A stretch of DNA of 64,000 nucleotides from Streptomyces sp. TG1A-8 (lineage in GTDB: Bacteria; Actinomycetota; Actinomycetes; Streptomycetales; Streptomycetaceae): positions 4,650,001-4,714,000 of the forward strand of contig NZ_JASTLB010000001.1 in assembly GCF_030499535.1 (NCBI RefSeq). The letters run 5' to 3'. Shown here one piece after another: positions 1 to 7,090 of the stretch. A program made the translations under genes and the position numbers. The notes under the pieces are model-generated. The model did no database searches and was not told the DNA's origin. It saw nothing but the letters and a program-made list of their open reading frames with translations. Each line of letters starts with the position of its first letter. The first letter of the stretch is position 1.

Positions 1-751
1 CGGTGCAGCCCGAGGCGGCCAGCGCCCGCAGCAGCGGACCCTGCTCGCCGCGCACGGCGGACCCGACGGTGAGCACGACCCGCACCCCGTTCTGGATGAG
101 CGCCCGCTCCACCTCCTGGCCGGTGGTGAGCACCGGCAGTCCGCCGGTCTCCTCGCGGCGGTCGGTGACCACGCCCACCGGCCGCACCCCGCAGCGCGGG
201 TGCCGCAGCAGCGCGGCCGCCACCTGCTGCGCGGTCGCGGCCGGCCCGACGACCAGCGCGGTGCGCGGACGGCGCAGCAGCGCCGCCCGCCGTCGCCAGT
301 GCACGGCCCCGCGCCCCGCGCAGGCCGCCGCCGCGTGCAGCGTCCCGCCGAGCAGCAGGGCGCGCACGGACAGCGCGCGGCCGGGGTCGTGGGCGGCGAG
401 CAGCGCGGCCAGGCCGAGCCAGGCGACCGCGATCCGGCCGCAGACGGCGGGCAGTTCGTCGAGCACGCCGGGCACCGGCCGCGTGGAGCGCGGGCGCAGC
501 AGCAGCGCCGCCGACACCAGCGCGGCGATCCACAGCGGGTGGCGCGCGGCCCCGTCCAGGGACACCGCGCCGGCCAGTGCGGCGGCCAGGTCGGCGGCGA
601 GCAGCGGCAGGCGTGAGGCCGGCCGGAGGGGCAGTCGGCGCAGCGGGAACCGGAGGCCGCCGGCGGGACGGGCCGGCAGGACCGAGACGGGCGGGTGTCC
701 GGCGTCCCAGGGCTGCGCGCCGGGGGAGGGGACGGTGCTTTCCGCGGTCAC
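1..751 (-). CDS. Sugar transferase, N-terminal part (polyprenyl glycosylphosphotransferase family)
   Basis: The gene runs off the left edge, so only about 250 N-terminal residues are visible and the catalytic bacterial sugar-transferase domain lies outside. It starts at GTG 751, giving MTAESTVPSPG. Hydrophobic helices are visible around residues 48-85 and 103-135, followed by a Rossmann-like segment around 160-245 (RTALVVGPAATAQQVA, then VRVVLTVGSA). This matches the membrane and CoA-binding-like N-terminal region of WbaP/ExoY-type enzymes, which load the first sugar phosphate onto undecaprenyl phosphate for exopolysaccharide synthesis. The GTG start overlaps the TGA stop of the upstream glycosyltransferase (GTGA), so the two genes are probably translationally coupled. 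The family call rests on the N-terminal half only. Confidence 0.72.
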   Translation of the reverse strand, partial: MTAESTVPSPGAQPWDAGHPPVSVLPARPAGGLRFPLRRLPLRPASRLPLLAADLAAALAGAVSLDGAARHPLWIAALVSAALLLRPRSTRPVPGVLDELPAVCGRIAVAWLGLAALLAAHDPGRALSVRALLLGGTLHAAAACAGRGAVHWRRRAALLRRPRTALVVGPAATAQQVAAALLRHPRCGVRPVGVVTDRREETGGLPVLTTGQEVERALIQNGVRVVLTVGSAVRGEQGPLLRALAASGCT

Positions 752-1914
752 GAGTGGATGGACTCCCTGCACTCGGAGGACATGGACGGGCGGGTGCCGA
801 GGAGTTCGCGGTAGAGGTCCGCGACCCTCGCGGCGGTGTGCCGCACGTCGTGCGTGGACAGGACGTACCGGCGCCCCTGCTCGCCGAGCGACGCGCGCAG
901 CGGTGCGTCGGGCAGCAGCGCGGCGACGGCTCCGGCCAGTGCGGCGGGATCCTCCGCAGGGACGAGGCAGCGCGCCGTGAGGGCGGGCGGCAGGCTCTCG
1001 CGGGCGCCGTCGACGTCGGTGAGCACCACGGGCCGCCCGCAGGCCAGCGCCTCCAGCGGGGCGAGGGCCATGCCCTCCCAGCGCGAGGGCAGCACCACCA
1101 GGTCGGCGGCCCGGTACCAGGGCACGGCGTCGGCGACGGCGCCGGTGAAGTGCACGCGGGGGTGGGCCCGCCGGCGCAGCGCGTCCCGGTCGGGGCCGTC
1201 GCCGACGAGCACCAGGCGGGCGTCCGGCAGCGCGCGCAGCACGTCGGGCCAGGCCCGCAGCAAGACGTCCTGGCCCTTCTGCCGGCACAGCCGCCCCACG
1301 CACACGACGAGCGGGGCCACCGGGTCCGTGTCCGGCAGCAGCGCGGCGCGGGACACGCCCGCGGGCACGGGGGTGAAGCGGTCGGGGTCGACCCCATTGG
1401 GGACGACGGCGTAGGAGGCGCGCACCCCGGCGCGTACACCGGTGGCACGCTCGGCCTCGCTGACGCACACCACCCGGTCCGCCCAGCGCGCGCCCCAGCG
1501 CTCCCAGTGCAGGGCCAGCACGGCGGTGATCCCGCCGACCGCCTCGAACGACCAGGCGTGCGGCTGGAACACGGTCGGGATGCGTCCGCGGACGGCGAGC
1601 CTGGCGGCCAGACCGGCCTTGGAGCTGTGCGCGTGCACCAGCTCGGGCCGCACCTCGTCGATGAGCCGGACAAGCCGCCGCACCTCGCCGGGCAGTGCCG
1701 GACCCGGTGACCGCCCGGCCCGCCACACCCGCACGTCGGCGCCCAGTTCCCGCAGGTCCGCGGCCAGTCCGCCGTCGGGGCAGCCGACCGAGACCCGCAG
1801 GCCGGCCGCGAGCTGGGCGCGTGCGAGGTCCCGCACGACGCGGGCCACACCGCCGTCCGCGGGCTGCGCGAGGTGCAGGACCCGTGGCAGGGGCTCGGGT
1901 GCTGGCTGGTGCAT
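748..1914 (-). CDS. Glycosyltransferase, GT4 family
   Basis: The protein has 388 residues and the GT-B layout of a retaining GT4 glycosyltransferase. The N-terminal half carries the acceptor-side Rossmann fold (PRVLHLAQPADGGVARVV, with the Gly-rich loop). The C-terminal half carries the nucleotide-sugar site, VVCVGRLCRQKGQD and SRWEGMALAPLEALACG, including the usual E-x7-E pair. ATG 1914 is chosen because GAGCGAGG lies a few bases upstream; the frame stays open further upstream but lacks a ribosome site and looks non-coding. It overlaps the following sugar-transferase gene by four bases, which suggests a small polysaccharide or glycan operon. The sugar and acceptor cannot be read from the sequence. 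Confidence 0.88.
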   Translation of the reverse strand: MHQPAPEPLPRVLHLAQPADGGVARVVRDLARAQLAAGLRVSVGCPDGGLAADLRELGADVRVWRAGRSPGPALPGEVRRLVRLIDEVRPELVHAHSSKAGLAARLAVRGRIPTVFQPHAWSFEAVGGITAVLALHWERWGARWADRVVCVSEAERATGVRAGVRASYAVVPNGVDPDRFTPVPAGVSRAALLPDTDPVAPLVVCVGRLCRQKGQDVLLRAWPDVLRALPDARLVLVGDGPDRDALRRRAHPRVHFTGAVADAVPWYRAADLVVLPSRWEGMALAPLEALACGRPVVLTDVDGARESLPPALTARCLVPAEDPAALAGAVAALLPDAPLRASLGEQGRRYVLSTHDVRHTAARVADLYRELLGTRPSMSSECRESIHS

Positions 1915-2234
1915 TCGCGGATTACCTCGCTCACGGGGCGCTCGGAACTGCGGGGTGGGTACGCGCCTCACACCGGCGCGCCCATGGCGACTTGGAGCGC
2001 GCCGGTCCACAACGCGTCCCGTGGGCAACGAGCCGGGCGCCCGGCTGGTCACCCCGTGGCGTGGAACCGCGCCGGGGCCGAACACATTCGGAGTCATGGC
2101 CCGACGGGTGGACGCGGACCGCACGTGCAGAAGAGAGCCGTAACGTTAGCGACTTTCCTTACTAATGCGGAGAAATGGGACGAGCGTGTCTGGAAGGTGA
2201 GGGCTTCTCGCCGGGTGCATCACCCCATTGGCGG

Positions 2235-2262
2235 CACAACTCGGCGAAGTGCCGGGCGTTGA
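2235..2262 (+). promoter_or_regulatory. Putative sigma-BldN promoter of chpF-like chaplin
   Basis: A CACAAC -35-like hexamer (2235-2240) and a CGTTGA -10 (2257-2262) are separated by 16 bp. Published sigma-BldN promoters of chaplin genes have CGTAAC and CGTTGA-like boxes with that spacer. The -10 ends 60 bases before the ATG, exactly as in the second chaplin of this window. The -35 matches only four of six bases. The rest of the 407-base divergent interval 1915-2321 shows no gene; it holds an AT-rich patch with a TAACGTTA palindrome at 2141-2148. Confidence 0.6.
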
Positions 2263-2321
2263 CACAGCGCCGGGCATCCCGCCCGGACGTTCGTGTCGAC
2301 CCCTCCAAGGAGCACTTCTCC

Positions 2322-2561
2322 ATGTCGCGTATCGCGAAGGGCCTGGTCCTGACCTCCGCCGCCGTCGCGGCCGCCGCCGGCGGTGCCGGCGCGGCCGCCG
2401 CCGACTCCGGCGCGCACGGCGCCGCCGCCCACTCCCCGGGCGTGCTGTCGGGCAACGTCGTCCAGGTCCCGGTCCACGTGCCGGTCAACGCCTGCGGCAA
2501 CACCGTCAACGTCATCGCCCTGCTGAACCCGGCTTTCGGCAACGTCTGCGTCAACGACTGA
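2322..2561 (+). CDS. chpF: Short chaplin (ChpF-like)
   Basis: This is a 79-residue secreted amyloid surfactant precursor. A signal peptide (MSRIAKGLVLTSAAV... ending near AAAADSG) precedes a single chaplin domain: GVLSGNVVQVPVHVPVN, then a cysteine, GNTVNVIALLNPAFGN, a second cysteine and VND. The two cysteines are typical of ChpD, F, G and H; there is no sorting signal, so it is a short, freely secreted chaplin. Chaplins assemble into the hydrophobic rodlet layer that lets aerial hyphae escape surface tension. AAGGAG lies eight bases before the ATG. The name chpF rests on position next to the glycosyltransferase and tyrosinase cluster and on recall of S. coelicolor gene order; membership in the family is certain. 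Confidence 0.93.
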   Translation: MSRIAKGLVLTSAAVAAAAGGAGAAAADSGAHGAAAHSPGVLSGNVVQVPVHVPVNACGNTVNVIALLNPAFGNVCVND

Positions 2562-2723
2562 CGCCGGGGCGCCGCCCCTTCGGCCGGCCACCGCCCGGAT
2601 CCCCCGGCCGGCGGCCGGTCCGCGCGTCCCCCGGATAGTTCACGCACGGTGCCGAGCGGTTGCGGACCGTGACGAGGGGTCCAACGGTGGGCTTGAGCCT
2701 CTGCCCGCCGAAAGGAATCTCCC

Positions 2724-3618
2724 ATGCGTGGTCAGCCGGTGCGGCGTCTCGCGTCCACCACCCTCTGCGCCGCCGTCCTGGTCGGCACCACCGGTCCGGC
2801 CGCCGTCGCCGCCCACTCCGACCGCGAGCGCGGCCGCACGGCGTCCGCCGCGTCCGCGCCCGGCACGGACGCGCTCCGCGACCGGGCCGGGGCCCTGTGC
2901 GACCCCGGGACCGGGCTCGCCCCGGTCGCCGGCCTGCTGGACCGGGCCCTGGCCGACGGCCGCCCCCCGGCCGACGGGGCCCGCGCGCTCGCGGACGCGG
3001 GCGGGGCCGCCACCGCCGGGGCCGCCACCGCCGGGGTCACCGCCGCGCGGCCGGCCGCCGCCCCCACGGCGGCACCGGGCACCGCCGGCACTCCGAGCGC
3101 GCCGTCGCTGCCCGTGACGCCGCCCACGATCTCGACGGCCGCGTCCCCCTCGATGACCGGGGTGCCGCCGTTCCCTGCCGCGCCGGCCGCGCCGGGGCTG
3201 CCCCCCGGCGCCGGCGACGCCAAGGAACCCGCCGCCGCGACCTCCTCTCGGACGCCCTCGACGCGCTCCGGGCGGCGATCGACGGGCTGCTCGACGTCAT
3301 CACCGGCCGGATCGACGCCGCGGCCGCCGGGGCCGACGTCACTGCCGACCAGGCGGACGGTGTGACCGACGCCGCCACCGGCGAGGCCGGCCGGTCCCGG
3401 AGGCCGACGACGTGCTGAACGACGTGGTCGGCCTGATCACCTCGACCCTGCTCGACAGCGGTCTGCCCGCCTCCTCGTCGAACCTGCCGTCCCGGCCGAC
3501 CTGCCGTCCCGGTCGACCGGGCGTCCCGCGGACCCGGGATCTCATATGTCTTCCGCCCACGGGGTTTCCGGCCCGGCCGGAACTCGTTGGACACGGCGTC
3601 GCACATTCCCCGGGGTGA
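2724..3618 (+). pseudogene. Frameshifted secreted-protein gene
   Basis: ATG 2724 follows GAAAGGAA and begins a signal peptide (MRGQPVRRLASTTLCAAV), then an Ala/Pro-rich region of about 170 residues. Coherent helical coding sequence then continues in two other frames. Near 3232-3245 the frame steps to one reading DLLSDALDALRAAIDGLL, and near 3390-3408 to one reading DDVLNDVVGLITSTLL. Each step is equivalent to loss of one base. The joined product would be about 260 residues, exported, with a repetitive amphipathic helical C-terminus. Its exact end is uncertain (anywhere in about 3480-3618), because a further slip may occur in the doubled CTGCCGTCCCGG segment. I do not recognise the family. It sits between two secreted-protein genes of the chaplin cluster. 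Confidence 0.7.
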
Positions 3619-3644
3619 CGCGAGTCGCCGAAGAAAGGAACACG

Positions 3645-3932
3645 ATGAAGCCACTGAAGGCCGTCGTCGTCGTCGCCGGTTCCCTGGCCCTGGCCGGTGC
3701 CGCCGCGCCCGCGTTCGCCCACGACGCCGCCGACATGACGGCCCCGCACCTGAACGGCACGTTCAGCACGTTCACCAAGGGGCCGCTCGACGTCGGCGGC
3801 GCCATGCCGCTGCAACACCAGTCGGACGCGCTCAACACCGAGAACAAGGGCTCCGTGCTCAGTACGGCCAAGGGCGCCACCACCGCCCTCAACCAGCAGA
3901 AGCTGCTGGGCGGCCTGCCCCTGCAGCACTGA
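3645..3932 (+). CDS. Small secreted protein of unknown function
   Basis: This 95-residue protein has a clear signal peptide (MKPLKAVVVVAGSLALAGA, cleavage near APAFAHD). The mature part of about 70 residues is hydrophilic, has no cysteine, and reads DMTAPHLNGTFSTFTKGPLD near its start and LLGGLPLQH at the end. The pentamer PLQHQ and the terminal PLQH form a short internal echo. AAGAAAGGAA is the ribosome site for ATG 3645. It lies among chaplin and tyrosinase genes, so a role at the aerial surface is possible, but no function is assigned. It is not a chaplin or rodlin by sequence. Confidence 0.78.
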   Translation: MKPLKAVVVVAGSLALAGAAAPAFAHDAADMTAPHLNGTFSTFTKGPLDVGGAMPLQHQSDALNTENKGSVLSTAKGATTALNQQKLLGGLPLQH

Positions 3933-4087
3933 ACGGCCACTGACCGCGGGGCCGGTGCCGCACCCGCGGAACCGGCCCCGCGGCGCGGCCCGGCCGCTCC
4001 CCCGATCGTGTGATGTGCCCCGGACACGGGGCCGGACGGGTGAGGAACGGCCGGGGCCCGCCACGGCCCGCCGATAGGGTCGCGCCG

Positions 4088-4222
4088 GTGACCCCGGCAC
4101 CAGGCGGAACCCGCCCCTCGCGCACCACCGATCCCGGCACGCCCGCCCCGCCCGCCCGGCTCGCCGGGGGCACCGGGGGCGGCGCGCACGTCTTCCCGCC
4201 CGCGCGCGGCCCGCGCCGCTGA
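4088..4222 (+). CDS. Possible leaderless leader peptide or displaced 5' end of the VKOR gene
   Basis: GTG 4088 stands seven bases after TAGGGT (4075-4080), the pattern of a leaderless Streptomyces promoter. It opens a 44-residue Pro/Gly/Arg-rich frame (MTPAPGGTRPSRTTDPG...). The frame ends in TGA at 4220-4222, which overlaps the ATG of the VKOR gene (TGATG). The VKOR ATG itself has no ribosome site. Either this is a coupled upstream peptide or it is the native disordered N-terminus of VKOR separated by a one-base slip. Confidence is low because the composition is only weakly coding. Confidence 0.35.
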   Translation: MTPAPGGTRPSRTTDPGTPAPPARLAGGTGGGAHVFPPARGPRR

Positions 4223-4806
4223 TGCGCCGGTACGCGGGCGCCGGGCGCGCCTTCGCCCTCCTGCTCGTCATCACCGGGACGGCCGGGGTGTGGGCCTCCT
4301 GGGTCATCACCCTCGACAAGTTCAAGCTGCTCGGCGACCCGAACTTCGTCCCCGGGTGCGGCCTGAACCCGGTGGTGTCCTGCGGCAGCGTGATGGAGAG
4401 CGACCAGGCGTCGGCCTTCGGGTTCCCCAACCCGATGCTCGGCCTGGTGGCCTACGGCATCGTCGTCTGCGTCGGCGTGGGCCTGCTCGCCGGGGCCCGG
4501 TTCCCCGGCTGGTACTGGTTGCTCCTCGACGCCGGGTGCCTGTTCGGCGTCGGGTTCGTCTCCTGGCTGCAGTTTGAGTCGCTGTACCGGATCGACGCGC
4601 TGTGCCTGTGGTGCTGCCTGGCCTGGGCCGCGACGATCCTCATGTTCTGGTACGTCACGTCCGCCTGCGTGCGCGAGGGCTTCCTGCCGGCCCCGGGAGG
4701 GCTGCGGACCCTGTTCGCCGACTTCACCTGGGTGTTCCCGCTGCTGCACATCGGCGTCGTCGGGATGCTCGTGCTGACGCGCTGGTGGGACTTCTGGACC
4801 GGCTGA
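4222..4806 (+). CDS. Vitamin K epoxide reductase (VKOR) family membrane protein
   Basis: The product is a 194-residue polytopic membrane protein with the VKOR core of four to five helices. Key features are the loop cysteine pair (VPGCGLNPVVSCGSVM), the FGFPNPMLGL segment, and the redox CxxC seen as CLWCC after ALYRIDAL-like sequence. Bacterial VKOR homologues reoxidise periplasmic/extracytoplasmic thiol oxidases (DsbA-like) using menaquinone, and so support disulfide formation in exported proteins. The neighbouring chaplins carry a conserved cysteine pair, which fits such a role, but the link is inferred. ATG 4222 lacks a Shine-Dalgarno and overlaps the stop of the preceding short frame; the true N-terminus may include that frame. 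Confidence 0.85.
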   Translation: MRRYAGAGRAFALLLVITGTAGVWASWVITLDKFKLLGDPNFVPGCGLNPVVSCGSVMESDQASAFGFPNPMLGLVAYGIVVCVGVGLLAGARFPGWYWLLLDAGCLFGVGFVSWLQFESLYRIDALCLWCCLAWAATILMFWYVTSACVREGFLPAPGGLRTLFADFTWVFPLLHIGVVGMLVLTRWWDFWTG

Positions 4807-5211
4807 GGGAGGAACGACGAGCCGGTTGCCGCCGCGCCCGGAGAACCGCGCACGGGGCGCGTTCCCCGGCCCGTCGCGCGTACGGACGCCGGACGCCGGA
4901 TCCCGCGTCCCGGAGGGCCCGTACCCGGCGTGAAGCCGCCCCGCACAGGAGCCCCCGCCGCTCCGGCGCGAACCCGGACCGGGCCCGTGCCAGTCCCCCG
5001 GCCCGCGCACCGCGGCCGGAACGCCCGCCGGCCTCCCCGGGCGGCTCTCCGCGTTCCCGGCCCCCGGCCCCGGCCCATCGGCCCGCCGGTCACCGGCCCC
5101 GGCCGCGGCCCTTGGCGGTCCGCGGCCCCCGTATGGCCCTGCGGGGGTGACCCCGCCCGCGCTCCGGCGGTTAGCCCGTGCGGACATCTGAACCGGGACG
5201 AGGAGCGAACG
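4807..5211 (+). other. Intergenic, no gene seen
   Basis: This 405-base GC-rich interval precedes the tyrosinase helper gene. The helper frame stays open upstream to 4930 but is Pro/Arg-rich and has no ribosome site, so I treat it as non-coding. No convincing promoter or hairpin was found. Confidence 0.5.
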
Positions 5212-5697
5212 ATGGTGGTCGGTGTCGGCGCAGTGGCGACGGGCGCGGAGCGGGGAGCCAGAGCGGGGGCGGCCGGACCGTCGCGCAGGGAGACGGCGCG
5301 GGGGCTGCTGGCCTCCGCCGCCGCCTTGGTGCTGGCCCCGCCCGTCACCGCCTCCCGGCCCGCGCCCCCGGCCGCCGGACCCGGCAGCGGCGTCTTCGAC
5401 GAGACCTACCGGGGCCGCCGCATCCGGGGCGTGCCGGTGCCCGCCGCCGGCCGCGGGAGCGGCGCCGGCTGGCAGGTCACCGTCGACGGCCGCCTCCTGC
5501 ACCTGATGCGCCGGGCCGACGGCACCTGGCTCAGCATGGTCGACCACTACGATGCGTACCGCACACCCCTGGAGGCGGCCCGCGCGGCCGTCGACGAGAT
5601 GGGCCCCGGCCGACGGCTGCGCGACCCCGCGCCCGGTCCGGCCGGCCACGCCCGCACGGCGCACCACCGGGGAGGACCGCATGGCGTACGTGCGTAA
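5212..5697 (+). CDS. melC1: Tyrosinase copper-transfer helper protein (MelC1/MelD1 family)
   Basis: This 161-residue protein is the caddie/helper that delivers copper to, and in MelC systems exports, the adjacent apo-tyrosinase. A twin-arginine-type N-terminus is visible (SRRETARGLL, then a hydrophobic stretch ending APPVTA). The conserved helper domain follows with FDETYRGRRIRG, VDGRLLHLMRRADGTWLS and VDHYDAYRTPLEAARAAV. ATG 5212 has GAGGAGCGA upstream. The end overlaps the tyrosinase gene by 17 bases, so translation is coupled. Streptomyces carry two paralogous operons: melC (secreted tyrosinase, melanin) and the ubiquitous melD (non-secreted enzyme). The position beside chaplins favours melD, yet the visible Tat-like signal would favour export. 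Confidence 0.88.
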   Translation: MVVGVGAVATGAERGARAGAAGPSRRETARGLLASAAALVLAPPVTASRPAPPAAGPGSGVFDETYRGRRIRGVPVPAAGRGSGAGWQVTVDGRLLHLMRRADGTWLSMVDHYDAYRTPLEAARAAVDEMGPGRRLRDPAPGPAGHARTAHHRGGPHGVRA

Positions 5698-6547
5698 GAA
5701 CGCCGGCGCGCTCACCCGCACCGAACGCCGGCGCTTCGTCGACGCGCTGCTGGAGCTGAAACGGCGCGGCGAGTACGACGAGTTCGTGCGCGTGCACATC
5801 GACTTCTACACCGCCGACGGCGAGAACGGCCTGCGCACGGCCCACATGGCGCCCTCCTTCCTGCCCTGGCACCGCCGGTTCCTGCTGGAACTGGAGCGGG
5901 CGCTGCGCCGGGTGGACGCGTCGGTGACGGTGCCCTACTGGGACTGGACCCGGGACCGCACGAAGACCTCCGTGCCCTGGACGAAGGACCTGCTCGGCGG
6001 CAACGGCCGGCGCTCGGACCGGCAGGTGACGACGGGACCGTTCGCCTACGCGGCGGGGCACTGGACCATCAAGGAGGGGGTCACCGACGGCGGGTTCCTC
6101 ACCCGGGACCTCGGCCGCTTCGCCGCCCCCGTCGAACTGCCCACCCGCGGCGAACTGCGGTCCGCCCTCGACGACCCCGTCTACGACGTCGCGCCCTGGG
6201 ACTCGACGGCCGGCCGGGGTTTCCGCAACGGGCTGGAGGGCTGGGGGAGGGGCAGCGGCAGCGCCTCCTGGCGCAACCACAACCGGGTGCACCGCTGGGT
6301 CGGCGGCGCCATGCTCGGTGGCGCCTCCGTCAACGACCCGGTGTTCTGGCTGCACCACGCCTTCCTGGACCTGCAGTGGCACCGCTGGCAGCGCGCCCAC
6401 CGCAACCACCGCTACCTGCCCGCGGACCCGCCCGGCCCCGGCGACGCGCAGCACGGGCGGGTCGTCGCCCGGCACGAGAAACTGCCGCCGTGGGACGAGA
6501 CCCCGGACGAACTGGAGGACGTGAGCCGGATCTACCGGTACGCGTGA
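5681..6547 (+). CDS. melC2: Tyrosinase (type 3 copper polyphenol oxidase, MelC2/MelD2)
   Basis: The enzyme has 288 residues, slightly longer than classical MelC2 (about 273), and hydroxylates or oxidises phenols to quinones at a dinuclear copper site. CuA ligands are His39, His55 and His64 (TAHMAPSFLPWHRRF). CuB ligands are His200, His204 (NHNRVHRWVGG) and His226 (NDPVFWLHHAFLD). All six are present. There is no signal peptide of its own; in this family any export depends on the helper. ATG 5681 follows GGGGAGGA and lies inside the end of the helper gene. A perfect hairpin follows the stop. It may be the melD-type paralogue linked in the literature to phenolic tolerance rather than to melanin; sequence alone does not settle this. 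Confidence 0.93.
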   Translation: MAYVRKNAGALTRTERRRFVDALLELKRRGEYDEFVRVHIDFYTADGENGLRTAHMAPSFLPWHRRFLLELERALRRVDASVTVPYWDWTRDRTKTSVPWTKDLLGGNGRRSDRQVTTGPFAYAAGHWTIKEGVTDGGFLTRDLGRFAAPVELPTRGELRSALDDPVYDVAPWDSTAGRGFRNGLEGWGRGSGSASWRNHNRVHRWVGGAMLGGASVNDPVFWLHHAFLDLQWHRWQRAHRNHRYLPADPPGPGDAQHGRVVARHEKLPPWDETPDELEDVSRIYRYA

Positions 6548-6587
6548 GGCGCCCCGGGAGCCGTGCCCGCGGGACACGGACACGGGG

Positions 6588-6620
6588 GAGAGCCCCGGCG
6601 CTCGAGGTGCCGGGGCTCTC
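6588..6620. terminator. Bidirectional terminator between tyrosinase and chaplin
   Basis: A perfect 12-bp stem, GAGAGCCCCGGC (6588-6599) and its complement (6609-6620), closes a nine-base loop between two convergent genes. It lacks a U-tract, as is common in Streptomyces. Confidence 0.8.
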
Positions 6621-6637
6621 CGCGCGTACGGGACCGG

Positions 6638-6925
6638 TCAGTCGCCGTAGCTGCCCGAAGCGGACTTGTCGGCCTTCCGGTGGCCGCCGTCGTTGACGCA
6701 GACGTTGCCGGCGGCCGGGTTCAGCAGGCCGACCACGTTGACGGTGTTGCCGCACACGTTGACCGGGATGTGCACCGGAACCTGTACCACGTTGCCGGAC
6801 AGCACGCCGGGCGAGCCGACGGCCGCTCCCTCGGCGCCCGCGTCGGCCAGGGCGAGCCCGGCCCCCCCGATCAGCACGGCGCCGGTGCCGAGGGCCACGG
6901 CGGCTGCCTTCGCGATGCGAGACAT
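6638..6925 (-). CDS. chpG: Short chaplin (ChpG-like)
   Basis: A 95-residue secreted chaplin precursor. The signal peptide (MSRIAKAAAVALGTGAVLIG, cleavage near LALADAG) is followed by one chaplin domain: GVLSGNVVQVPVHIPVN, cysteine, GNTVNVVGLLNPAAGN, cysteine, VND. Unlike the first chaplin it has a hydrophilic tail of about 18 residues (GGHRKADKSASGSYGD). AAAGGAGG, a near-perfect ribosome site, lies a few bases before ATG 6925. The role is rodlet and surfactant assembly on aerial hyphae. It is transcribed towards the tyrosinase and ends at a shared hairpin. The name rests on neighbourhood with tyrosinase, as recalled for S. coelicolor chpG. Confidence 0.92.
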   Translation of the reverse strand: MSRIAKAAAVALGTGAVLIGGAGLALADAGAEGAAVGSPGVLSGNVVQVPVHIPVNVCGNTVNVVGLLNPAAGNVCVNDGGHRKADKSASGSYGD

Positions 6926-6984
6926 CACGTCCTCCTTTGTTGCTCGACGAGCACGGCGGCAGGTGCGGCCACCGCACGCCCCGT

Positions 6985-7012
6985 TCAACGGCGCGGAGGG
7001 GTCCTGGTCACG
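6985..7012 (-). promoter_or_regulatory. Putative sigma-BldN promoter of chpG-like chaplin
   Basis: On the minus strand CGTGAC (7012-7007) and CGTTGA (6990-6985) are 16 bp apart. They match the sigma-BldN consensus CGTAAC/CGTTGA in five of six bases and fully, respectively. The -10 ends 60 bases before the start codon, as at the other chaplin. Confidence 0.72.
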
Positions 7013-7090
7013 CGGATCGTCCGGGCATCACTCCGGTGCCGCACGGGGAGGCGCGGGGAGCCGCGGGCGGCTGCCGGTGCCGGACGCGGC

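Noticed and set aside
3889..5799. A 636-codon minus-strand frame across the VKOR and helper genes
   Set aside because: It covers two recognisable genes and two non-coding gaps, with biased composition only.
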